This document shows, piece after piece, positions 1-10,500 of a DNA stretch of 64,000 bases. Location of the stretch: assembly GCA_050084515.1 (NCBI GenBank), contig CM114272.1, forward strand, positions 682,001-746,000. The letters run 5' to 3'. The notes under the pieces are model-generated. The model saw only the letters and a list, made by a program, of their open reading frames with translations. It had not been told where the DNA came from and searched no databases. The DNA comes from Blasia pusilla. Taxonomy: Eukaryota; Marchantiophyta; Marchantiopsida; Blasiales. Within the stretch, counting starts at the first letter, position 1, and each line of letters starts with the position of its first letter. Both the position numbers and the translations under genes were made by a program.

Positions 1-310
1 TAACATAGGGATCTCATTCCGATAATTAAGAATGACCCCTAAGGTATTTCTCCCCTCTTTATATACTCTTGAGTGATGCCTTCCCTTAACATCAAGGACC
101 AATAAGATTGAGTCTACCTCATCTCGTCCTTAGTGATCATGCAATTATTTTTCTTCATGCTTGCAATGTGTCTTCTTGATCTACCATGTCATGACTTTAT
201 CCTTATACGTGCTCTATTCCTCTTATTCCTTTGGCCTAACCCTAAATAATACACTTATATCCTTAGTGATTATTGTAACTCAGTCTCTACTAAGTTCTAT
301 CTTATTACAT
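1..310 (+). repeat. Dispersed LTR-like repeat, copy 1 of 3
   Basis: This stretch resembles 54360-54790 and 54880-55210 in the same orientation. Shared landmarks are a TATA-like block (ctctttatatactct), a gtgat(g/c)ccttccc-type block, a catcaagga block and a later agtctctactaagt-type block. The order and spacing are kept and the copies are clearly diverged. A TATA-like block at a fixed place suggests the promoter part of an LTR, but I see neither termini nor target duplications. The family is unidentified. Confidence 0.6.
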
Positions 311-1289
311 GTTGATAGTTATGAACGTCTTGAGTAGCTCACAAAGGCTATGGAAAGATGAGAATACAAAATTTGGCTTTGCACCAATAGAAGCAGCTCA
401 GAGAAGGATCAATAGGGACTTACCACATATCCCAATGGATGAGGATATGGCTTTTTTCAAGTCTTTTCTCACAATAAAGGTAAGCCCATGCTAATTTAGC
501 ATGTTCCTTTGATTTCTCATGATTTATGGAGGTTGAGATCTTTAGGTTCAAAGCTCGATGAGTTGAGAAGGTTGATTTTATTTTACTATCTCTGCATATC
601 TTACAAAAAAATCGCCCAACATAAGGGACTTGAATTCTATTGACTTTAAGGTATAGAACAATGCATCTCTCTAAAAATTTGTTTTCTTTTCAATTAGAGA
701 TTGAAGAGGGTTGATTGGATCCATATTATCAAATTTAGAATCATCTACATCTTCTATAGGCTCATTAGATGGTTCTTGTTTCTTGATAAACCTTCGTTTA
801 GTAAGTGGCTGCAATCTTCTCCTTTGAAGATGACGAGGTTGGTCAGTCATGTCTTTACTATGTCCTTTACAAGTATAAAATACACTAAATTTCAAATTTA
901 TACTATAATGTGCGGAGGGGGTTACTTCTTTTGGTAACTCCCCGTTCCCAAAGAAGTGAAGCTCCTCCACAAGTGGTCGTCTGAAATGTCCTCTTGTGAG
1001 AAAAAGTTAAAAAGATTTGCCTCATATTTTATTTAGACGGCCTTATTTTTAACCGAGCAAGGGGTTACTAAAAAGGGAAAAAAGAAAGTGAATCTTTCGA
1101 GGGTGTTGGGTTTTCTTTTCACAGTCTTTTTTTCGACCATCTGTATTCAATCTCGGCCTATTTCTATCAGATCTCGCATTATGCTCTAACTGTGCCTTGC
1201 TTGGCATTTTTTTGAGACAACTGGCACATAAGTATTGGAGGCTCTGGACAAACATAGTAAGCACATGTTACGTGGAGACACATGCTGAC
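311..1289. other. Stretch without a recognisable gene
   Basis: Short open frames exist on both strands, for example about 99 codons on the minus strand at 671-970 that are rich in Arg/Lys and end acidic. None has a motif or exon structure that I recognise. The sequence is AT-rich and probably transposon-derived. Confidence 0.5.
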
Positions 1290-2893
1290 GTTCGGAATTT
1301 TTGAATGGAGTTAAGTATTTGCTACTTCCCTCTCTCCTCCAAAGAGGCGCGCCAAGTAGGAAGGAGCGGGGAGAAGATCCGAGCAAGAAGCGGGGAGGGG
1401 GAGGACGATCCGAGCATCGATTTGCACCCTGTCAAATTTCCCTCAATCTGCGGCACGTCCGCCTTAACTCTGCAGCCCGTCCGCTTCAAATCTGCAGTAC
1501 GTCCACTTCAGGCATTCATCACAATATTGATCGCATTATGAGGTTCGTGGCAAGATCAGTGGAGTACAGGAACAACGAACTTCGGTCGATGCCACTATGT
1601 GGTCCGGTGGCACTAGAACCAAACTCCAATGGCATCGCCCTTTCTTTTCCTCTTCTCTGGCATCAGGTGATAGCTTTTAATTTTTTAGCTTTTCCGAGCT
1701 TCTCTCAACAGACGCATCGATACGCAGTTAGTAGCTCCCACTCATCCATCAGACATGACAGAATTGACCTCAAGGCACAACCTCAAACAAATCTTGCAGT
1801 GCCATCGGCACCTGAATCTTCATCCACCACAGTCCCATGACTAGAACAAGCCAAGAGCATGATCACAATCTTCCCGTCTACCAGTAGTGGCAGTGAAGCA
1901 AGAATTTTTGTGCCATCTCCATTCGTCTTGGAGCCAAGAGAACACGACATATCGGGAGAGGAAAAGACGTGGTGACAGTCACAATCGACGACACAAGCAG
2001 CATTCTCGGACGCCAAACAGAATTGAAGGTCAACCGAGTGAATACACTCATCTGTCGTCCGCTTTCCTTGTGACAGAGGGAGCTATGAAATAGTTGAGAT
2101 CTGAAATCCTTGCACTATTCCCATCCCGGTTTGATTTCCCGTACAAGCCCCGTGGCCTGCAGATAAAGGCTCTTCCTTGTTGTTTTTGTTTCAAGATAAG
2201 CTCTCAAATTAGATTCAGACGTTTGAATTGGAGATGCAGTCCAACAAATTGATAATGATCTTTGACAATCTTGGACAGCTAGAGACTATCTTGAAACATA
2301 TGAGCGAGGGTCCAGAGAGACTGCCTCGAGAGACACCGTCAGAGTAGAAGTTCGCTCTTGAAGAGCAGGATCGCAAGTGAATACGGGGCGGGGAGATAGC
2401 AACACAAGTCTTAGCGAGAATGCAGCGGAGATAGCAACACACGTGTATGATCCGAATGAGTGTAGTTTTAACTCACACGTCAATTTCTGCATTGGTGTGT
2501 GATCTGCATTGCAGAGCGCGCCTTTTTCAAGCAACCGAAGGTATTTCTTAGGTAGGTTGTCTCCTAGGGACAGCAAGGGAATATCTGGGAACAGAGAAGT
2601 ACTTACTCAAAGGTGTTGCAACTGCTGATTCGCTCTGCTCAAGTTGTCTCCTATGTCCAATCTCCGAGAAGAGTAGACACTTTTGAATATCAATTCCTTT
2701 ATCATCGATCTGAAAGTGTAACCAGATCTGGCTCCGGAGAGCGTGGGGAGATTAACGCACTCAAGTCCGAAGTTCGCATTACTGTACTAACTTTGTACTA
2801 ACTTTCTATTGATTGAGTTGTGTAAAAATAATTAAAGTTCTATTTTTTTAATGTAAAATTTGATGTGGTGCAACGCACAGGCATTCTTACTAG
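1290..2893 (+). mobile_element. Non-autonomous Helitron-like element (3' terminus clear, 5' end not located)
   Basis: The right end has the standard Helitron 3' layout: a small hairpin (gtgcaacgcac, 2869-2879), a short spacer and CTAG (2890-2893) followed by T. Helitrons insert between A and T without target duplication, so the element should stop at 2893. The DNA to the left (about 1290-2800) is much GC-richer than its surroundings and holds overlapping frames on both strands (for example 1301-1840 plus), as expected of captured host gene fragments, but I recognise no product. Immediately to the right lies coding DNA of another Helitron helicase, so this element may have inserted into or beside it. 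The left boundary is only a composition change. Confidence 0.55.
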
Positions 2894-3717
2894 TAGGATA
2901 TAAGAGTCAAAACTACAACATGGATAAGCTTTGGATAAAAATTTGGAAAGTGCAAACTCACTCATGTTTCAACTTGAGACCCATACGAATCCTTGAGAAT
3001 TGTTAATGAAATATTATGTCCAACATTCAAGGAGTCTACTATCCAATTGGGAATTCTTGAGGACGATGGGAAAGTGTTCTTGCTTTGAAGAAGCTTCTAT
3101 GATTCATACAGGTTCTTCACTTTGTCGTTTATTTGAAATTATTCTAGCGTACAACACACCTACTCAACCTACTACACTATGGAGTTAATTCTTGCTTCCA
3201 TTGGTAAAAGATCTCTTATATGATCGACGTCAGTTAAGAATTTGTTACAACCACTTCTCACATTGGTTTAACAGTAGCCTCTTCTGAGCATTAATTGAAA
3301 ACAAACTAACCATGATTTTGACTTATTTCGGAACTCTTCCATTGTAGAAAACAAGAATTCCTAATCTTCCCATTGATCATGATATTATTGATTATATATT
3401 GTTGGAAGTTCATTATTATTTACAAGATCAACGGAAGAGAGTTGCTGACTTTTTAGACATGCCCCAATCTAATTTCCAAATCCTTTACTCACATTCATAT
3501 TTTTATGAACAAGAGTTATCATATGATACAAAAAATTTATTTGAGCAAGTGCAATTGGGAGAATTGTGTCTAAATGAAGGATAACGAGTTATTTGAGATG
3601 CTATACATGATGAGCTTGATCAAATATGCGTGAATGCTCCACCATCTCCAAAAACATTTTCTTCATTGGTCTAGGTGGAATGAGAAAGATATTTTTAGAT
3701 AATCTTCTCCTAGCAAG

Positions 3718-4729
3718 CGTAATGTCACGACCTTCATAACCTAATGAGCGCCAAGCGGAACATCCGAACTCTAGCGAGCTCACGCTAGAATGGTTTGCAC
3801 TTTTGGAGTTAGAGAAACATAAGTGCAAGACGCAAGCGTGGCGAGCGTTTCAAATGTTCATGCATTTATGGTCGCGACTAAGGAAACCAAAACCAAACGC
3901 AAACCACAAAATTAAGGAAGATGAGTCTCGGAACGAGACGCGGCCAAGGGTGAGAATCAAACTTGGGACGCGACTAGCGTTTGGAGTTTCCGACTATACT
4001 TTTGACCATCACTTTTAGTCTTAAGATGGGTTTGGGACAAATAAGGTAGCATGGAAAAGCTTATGGAGAGCCGGTTCCAATGCACCAAAGATCTTGGCAA
4101 ACACTTAAGTAGAAGCCGAGATATAGGCCAAAACCAAATATACGGGGAGTCGGGTTGAGGGCCAAAAAGAGGGGCCCAAGTGCTCCTTCCCAAAGGTAGG
4201 GAGACCTCGAGAATTTCCAGAAATACTAGTAAGGGGGAAGGTCTCCAGGAGTGATTGGGACTCGAACCCCACTTTAGGCGTCGCGGGGCGACTTAAGGGC
4301 ACCAAACGGATCGGGAGTTTTGGCGTTGGGATTCGAAACCCGAATCAAGTCCAATAGAATGGATTTCGGAGATCCATATTGGATTCTAGCTTGTGACTCA
4401 TATGGTTGAGTCTCGGTTGGGGACTCATGCGTGATCTGTCGGACAATTGGGACCGCTAGGCGCGCAAACGCCGTTTTAGGTGCTTGGACTAACCAGAAAG
4501 TAGGTCCCAAGTCTCGGAAGACTTGCCCGCGTTGGGAGCCTAGGAATGAGGGAAGGTTGAGCTTGATGAGGTGCCCAATGGAGGACTCGATGGGTTGGAA
4601 GGCCGCTTGACCCCAAGCCAGACTAACGTGAGTGCGCTTGGGTGTAGGTTGGCGATGAGAGCGTGTCCTACTAAATGTACGCTTCCACAACACTAAGATT
4701 GACGTTAAAGGAGAGTAGGTGCACGACAT
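3718..4729 (+). mobile_element. Solo-LTR-like insertion, copy A, with 5-bp target duplication
   Basis: A ~1,012-bp block interrupts the Helitron helicase and is flanked by the perfect direct repeat GCAAG (3713-3717 and 4730-4734). Removing the block and one GCAAG restores the helicase frame across the junction (NLLLA-RDITLAVASSGI), which fixes the insertion point. The ends read TGTCACGACC (from 3723) and GCACGACA (to 4728): TG...CA termini typical of plant LTRs, apart from a few extra bases at the left. A second copy lies inverted at 31148-32141 and a fragment at 51798-51867. No internal retroelement genes are present, so a solo LTR formed by LTR-LTR recombination is the simplest reading. Confidence 0.75.
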
Positions 4730-4851
4730 GCAAGAGATATAACTTTGGCTGTAGCATCATCTGGAATAGTTTCTCTATTGTTAGACGGGGGACGTATTGC
4801 ACACTTGTGTTTCAAGACCCCTATCAATCTTCATGAGAGCTCTACTTGCAA

Positions 4852-4945
4852 GTAAGTGTCATTACATGCTTACATCCAATTCTATGCACAAAATTTAATT
4901 ACTCAAAGTATTAGAACTTCTAATATATATTTTTTCCATTTATAG
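4852..4945 (+). other. Spliceosomal-type intron inside the dead helicase
   Basis: Helicase homology breaks at TGC-AA|gtaagt (4852) and resumes after a T-rich tract and tatag (4945). Joining the flanks gives a frame that runs from the ESSTC block through INSDGAHLISDTM into Walker B. The 94-bp gap has a consensus GTAAGT donor and an AG acceptor, so it reads as a real intron of the ancestral transposase gene. Confidence 0.6.
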
Positions 4946-6495
4946 TTTATCAATCAATAGTGATGGAGCGCACTTAATCAGTGACACAATGCTTGTTATA
5001 TGGAACGAAGCACCTTTGGCTCATCGTCATGCATTTGAGGTCGTGAATCATACTTTACAAGATATCTTGGGAGTTATTTTTGATGACCTACATCAAATAT
5101 CATTTGGTGGAAAACTTATGGTATTTGGTGGTGACTTTTGTCAAGTGTTGCTTGTTGTTCGTCATGGGGATCGGCCACAAATCATCCAAGCCACCATTAA
5201 GAGATCTTCTCTTTGGTCTAATGTAAAGGTCATGAACTTGACGATAAACATGTGAGTTAAAATGTTGGAAGGTCATTTGCGTGTTGAAGAATAAACTTTT
5301 GTTAATTGGTTATTGGAAGTGGGAGAGGGTCATATACCTTTGCACCCTTACATGTGAGAAGCCATCATACGATTACCATTTGAGATTGTTACTAATAGTA
5401 ATAAGATATGTGATCTTATTGATTTAATCTATGATCATTCTCCTGGCCAATTCCATGACATTGGTTTCTTGAGAGATACAACTATTTTGACTCCAAGAAA
5501 TAGAAATGTCGATGACATAAATGCACATGTTATGTCTCGATTTCTTAGATAGGTAATCCTTTGAACCTTTGAATATTCTCTTATTCCAAATTTTCACTTG
5601 GGAAATTTTTGTACTAATATGATATTTTTCTCACCTATTCATTATATATTGTGTATAGGAGCATATTTATCTCAACGTTGACTCTGAATGAGGGGATGAC
5701 TCATATCTATCCAATTTAATTTTTGAACACATGCGTGTCTTATGGACTACCTCTACATCGTTTGTGTTTGAAGATTGGTGCACCAATCATGCTCTTAAGA
5801 AACATGAATGGATCACATGGACAAGCAAATGAGACTAAATTGGTGATTCGTGGATTTAACTTGTCTAGTATCCGCGAAAGCGGTGCGTATATCTGTATTC
5901 GGAACGCTTGGCGTTGGTTCGTGGGGACGTCTTTTGCGCCTGGGCGTGGAATCGTTGATTCTTTTCGCTCAACCTGGGACATATATTGCATAGATGTTGA
6001 AATCATCACTGGGAAGAATTCCGGAGATCGAGATTTTATTTCACGTATCCCATTAACTGCATTGGATTCTGGTTTGCTATTTAATTTACATAGATTTCAA
6101 TTTTCTATTCGACCAATTTTTGCTATAACTATTAATAAGTCCCAAGATCAAACTTTGCAAAAGATTTGCATTTACTTGCCTACTCCTCTATTTTTTCATG
6201 ATCAATTGTACGAAACATTATCTAGATTAGGGAAGAGGAGTTCCATCCACATTACCATTGGAAGCGATGAACATTCAAATAAAGAAGGTGACTAAACACG
6301 AAATGTAGTATGTAAATTTTTTTTTGGATGAAATAAAAGTTGCAATTATCTCATGGGGGCAAAAAAATGATTGGTAGACTCCCTCACGAAAGTCCAATCT
6401 ACCCATTCGCAACACCACATTATAATAATCATATTCGTGTCCCCGTTGTGACTCCCATCTTTTCCTCATGACACCCTTGCGTGCATGTCCATCTA

Positions 6496-6528
6496 TCTCT
6501 CCCATGCATTGAACATACACCTTACTAG
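6496..6528 (+). mobile_element. Helitron 3' terminus, probably of the decayed helicase element
   Basis: The sequence cccatgcattgaacat, a short spacer and CTAG (6525-6528) followed by T matches, with substitutions, the better preserved terminus read on the minus strand at 17880-17907. It lies about 230 bp after the end of the helicase remains on the same strand, where the 3' end of an autonomous Helitron belongs. The hairpin is degraded. Confidence 0.5.
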
Positions 6529-7502
6529 TACCTTGAAATGGTTTTTGGCACGGCACCTCATGGAAGAGAAAAAAAACCTCAATAAAAAGCGGGTGGAAAA
6601 TGGCACCTCATGGCATGGAACTTAAAAATGCCCCCTAATAAAAAAATGAAAATAATAACGTAAGAAAAGAATACAAAAGAGTGCGGGGCCCACCTCCCCA
6701 AGCCAAATTGGTTTTTTCTCTCTATGCCCCCTAGTTCGTATCCTAATGGTTTCCCATCTTTTTTTTCTATTCATGTCTTATATTTTCCCAAACAAGCGAA
6801 ACAGGGAGCGAAGAGGAAAAAATCTAGGGTTGCTCAAGCTGCCACCTTTGAGCTGAAGGCCCGGCCCGCGCCCGCGCTAGCCTTCTTCCGGCATGCGTCG
6901 TCCTTTAGGTTGAAAACTGCTAGCGCGTTAGGGTTTTAGGGTTGCAGCCCCACCCTCCTCCTCTCCACTGTCCCCCCCAACCCTCTCCTCTCCCCTCACC
7001 TCCACTGCCCTTCTCCTGTCCTCTGCACCTCCTCCTCCTCCCCTCATTTGGAATTCAGTCGCTGATTGTTTCCGTTTCCTGGGCGTTTTGGAGCTGGAGC
7101 TGATGAGCTGAGCGGAGCTCGGCGGAGTCGCCGAAGAGCGGAGGCGAAGGCAGAGGACGGAGGGGATTTTACGAGCGCGGAGGGTTCGTCGGTTGGAGCG
7201 GTGGATGGCTTTGGTTGCGGGTGTGGTTGGATTTGGAAGTTCAAGAAGCTGAGCTGAGGAGGAGGAGGAAGAAGAGAGATGCTGGAGCTTCATCGATGCG
7301 GGAAGATAGAGAGAGGAGGTGTAAGAGGAGAGGAGGAAGACGGGGCAAACAGGTGAAAGAGGTGGAGGAGGAGGAGGAGGAGAGGAAGAGGAGGAGGAGG
7401 AGGAGGAGGAGGAGCAGAGAGGAGGCTGGTTTGGAGGAGGGTCAATTTTGAGGATTGGGAGCAGGTGGGAGGATTTGGGAACTGGGGTAGGGAGTAGCAG
7501 CG
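6529..7502 (+). promoter_or_regulatory. Upstream region and purine-rich leader of the UTP4 gene
   Basis: Composition changes from AT-rich to GC-rich near 6800, as in a promoter or 5' UTR. From about 7257 to 7445 the plus strand is almost pure purine (GAG/GGA runs) and leads to the ATG at 7503. A CT-rich block at 6940-7050 precedes it. Long open frames here on both strands come from low complexity. I cannot assign a TATA box or start site. Confidence 0.45.
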
Positions 7503-10500
7503 ATGCTGGAGGTGCATCGATGGCGGCAGATAGAGTGGGCGCCTTCAGCTGTAGTGGCACTGGCGACTAGTGTGGACGGAACGGTTGTGGCAGCTGCTAG
7601 AGAATCAGGGGCCATTGAGCTGTGGAATGTCGCGCCAGGGTCAGTTGGCTGGCATTGCCATTTGGTGAGTTAGTCTTAGCTGGTTGTCCTGTTTTTAATT
7701 GCAGAGATGTAATCGAGTTCTGAGGTTTTAGGGGCAGCAGTGTCCGAGAAACCCTCATGTGTGTTTGTGGTCTAGAGATTGATGACATTCGCTATTATAC
7801 GACCTCTGCAGACTATTCCCGGGAAGGAGAATGCTGCGATTTCATCTCTGGTGTGGTGCAAGGCAAGTGGCGGCAATTTATCCCGTCTGGGGCGATTATT
7901 TTCTGCTGGGCTGGATGGGTTTATAACAGAGTGGGATCTCCAAACGCTTCAACCCAAGGTACGAAAGACAATTAGATTACGATGTCCTAGGAAGAGTTGT
8001 CGAGGCCCGGGATTGAGTAGCGGCTTTAAGGTCTTCCATTGTGGCGAAGACATGGGTTTTGAGCCTACCATCTTGTGGGTGGGAGTGCAGAAAGGATTCC
8101 TGATATAGTCATATGTTCATTCTTTCAGGAAGTCGTGGAATCGTATGGAGGGTCTGTGTGGCAGCTGGCCGTAGAGCCTGTATTAGAATTAAAAGTTACC
8201 AGCCTCCAAGGAAGTAATGGGGTACTGCACCAAAAACCTGGTGAGGATAGCGATAGTGACGAAAGTTCCAGTGGGAGCGAGAATGATAGTGATGATGAAG
8301 AGGAGGAAAAAGCGCAGGAAGACGCGGAGCAGAGGGTTGCTGTTGGCTGTGACGACGGCTGTGTAAGGTTGTTCACGGTCAGTAACGACCAATCCGGTAT
8401 GATGTATCGGAGATGTTTCCCTCGAGTTAAAGGTCAGCCTCTTGCTCAAGTGTTCCATATTGAAATGCTAGTATGCGCTGCACCCCTTTCAGCATGGTTA
8501 AGTTTCAACTTGTTGAGAAGACGAGGTGGAACCTCCTGTCAATTTCTCAAGTTGTGTAGTGTTGTAGTCCCTGGTTTAACCCCGTCGACGTTTCGATCAG
8601 GTCGCATACTGAGTGTAGCCTGGAGCACTGATAGTTCAAGAATATTTGCCGGTGGATCGGATGGGTATGCTCTCTCACTTTCTACATTTGTCACTGTCCT
8701 GTAAGTGGATGGATACAAAGTATCCTTGGGGTTTCTCAATTCTACAAGATTTTGGCATTTATTTGGATTCAAAGTGAGGATCTCTTGCGAGGTTCCTTAT
8801 AGAGGAAGTTTTCATCGCAAATTCTTGTTTGCTCAATGGTGGATTGTGTACAAGTGATCTCAGTCAGCGGTTTCCACTAAAATGCAGTTGTATACGATGC
8901 TGGGACTCCACCAAAATACGTGAGCTCTTCAGAATAACGGCAGGAATTGGTGGACTGGGTGGTGGCGCTGATCTCTGTGTGTGGTCTTTGCTAGCTCTGA
9001 GGTGAATCTCTCTGACTGGTGCTCATGTCCTAGCTCTTCATGGTCTAGAATGAGTGCTGGAGTATTTCCCGGAAGTTTGCCTTGTTGAATTGATCAAAGG
9101 TGTCTTTTGCACTCTGACTGCAACTATAATCTTATTCTCTCATATCAGTTTTAAGTCCGTGCAATGTATGGGTTTAAATTACTTCCCATTGTTAATTCTC
9201 ATAATTCTCAATTGTCTTTTTAAATCAATTCCGAATGGTCCTATTGGTTAAGAAGACGAACGATCTTATTGGCTGAAAGTGCCTAGTTTCAAGAGGAGAC
9301 GAATTTGCAAAATGAAGAGGAACTCTCCAACAAGTTTTCAGACTTGATTGTAGTATGATGGGCTTTCTGAGTGGTGCTTCTTGTCGTGTTTCTCATCTTT
9401 TTACTCCATGGATGTCAGGGATGGAACCATTGTCAGTGGCGATAGCACAGGTAGCACACAGTTCTGGGAGGGAAAGCACGGGACTCTACTGCAGGTTCAC
9501 TCCAAGCACACTGCGGATGTTTTAGCACTAGCAGCCACCCCTTCTCACAATGGTGTTTACGCAGCTGGAGCAGATGGCCAGGTAATTTGCAGTCTTATTC
9601 ATGACCTTCTCACTCAGCAGTGTCAGCAGTAGAAATATTTCTGTCTGTGAAGAGTCAGCTCGAGAAGTTCAGATATTTGTTGCTCATAAGTGCCCTGTTT
9701 GTGCAGGTGTCTCTTTATCAACATGTGGACGAAAGTATCAGAGTAATAGATGGATCTCTAAAACCTGATGAACATACAATGGGAGCCCTGACCGATAAAT
9801 GGATTTATGTCGGAAGCAAGCGCACACACAGCCATGATGTGAAGGCCCTGGCTGTGGCATACCCTCTTGTTTCTGAAGATGGTTAGTATGTGGAAGTCTT
9901 GTTTTCACCTTCTTAGGCTTATCACTTAAATGTAAATGGTTGGTGCTCTAGCTATGAATGAGACTAAATTTTATGTATTTTCATCCTGCAGGTCAAACTG
10001 ATGAGCATAGGCCTGGAAAGAGAAGGAGAGGAGGGAAGCGTCATAAGGGAATCCCAGATATGAAGAGATGGGCACATCCGGGGACTGCCATGCTGATATC
10101 GGGTGGTAGTGACACCAAGCTGTTCACTTACCCTGCCAATGCATTTCTTGCTTTTCACCCACATGATATTTGTCCTGCCCCCCAGCGGCCACATATACAG
10201 CTTGCCAGTGAGCTTAACTCGAATGGGGCCACTGTATTAGTAGCTCAGCACTCTACATGGATTGATGTGTGGAAAATTAACACAAACCAAAGTGCTATTA
10301 AGGACATGGTGCAGAGTGTGGAGTTTGGGAAAGACATACTTGGGAAGAGGAAGTCACGAGATGAGAAAAATCATCACTCGGGTAGCCATGCTAAGATAAA
10401 TGGTAGTGTAGAAGGGAAGAAGGTGTTTGCACCAAAAGGGACAAATGCCAGTTTGTCGGAAGGAAAAAAAGGAAGCTCCCTTGCTCTTAGCAACGGGAAG

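Larger units (their letters stand above)
2920..6295 (+). pseudogene. Degenerate Helitron helicase (Pif1-like part of Rep/Hel)
   Basis: Read in pieces, this region gives the SF1 helicase half of a Helitron transposase. Around 2965-3180 is the pre-helicase block (YESLR, PTFKE, LEDD, then EEAS and LCRLF..IL). Walker A lies at 3668-3691 as GLGGMRKIF instead of GGTGKT. VASSGI with LLLDGGR.AH is at 4752-4800, Walker B at 5001-5015 as WNEAP instead of WDEAP, and GGDFCQ instead of GGDFRQ near 5130. A TPRN..V..IN block is near 5490 and LKIGAPIMLLRN near 5770. The terminal INKSQ.QTL and QLY..LSRL lie at 6130-6230. Frames shift, stops occur, and a ~1 kb insertion (3718-4729) plus foreign bases near 5880-5985 interrupt it. 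No HUH Rep nuclease is present. It once moved Helitrons by rolling-circle replication and is now dead. Confidence 0.85.

Noticed and set aside
1301-1840. Plus-strand frame of 179 codons
   Set aside because: Overlaps another long frame, has no family motif and lies in the GC-rich block of a Helitron; not supported as a gene.
6928-7560. Minus-strand frame of 210 codons, Ser/Pro-rich, opposite the UTP4 leader
   Set aside because: It mirrors the purine-rich 5' UTR; low complexity keeps the frame open.
7959-8128. Possible intronic snoRNA in UTP4
   Set aside because: No paired C/D or H/ACA boxes found in this or the other introns.
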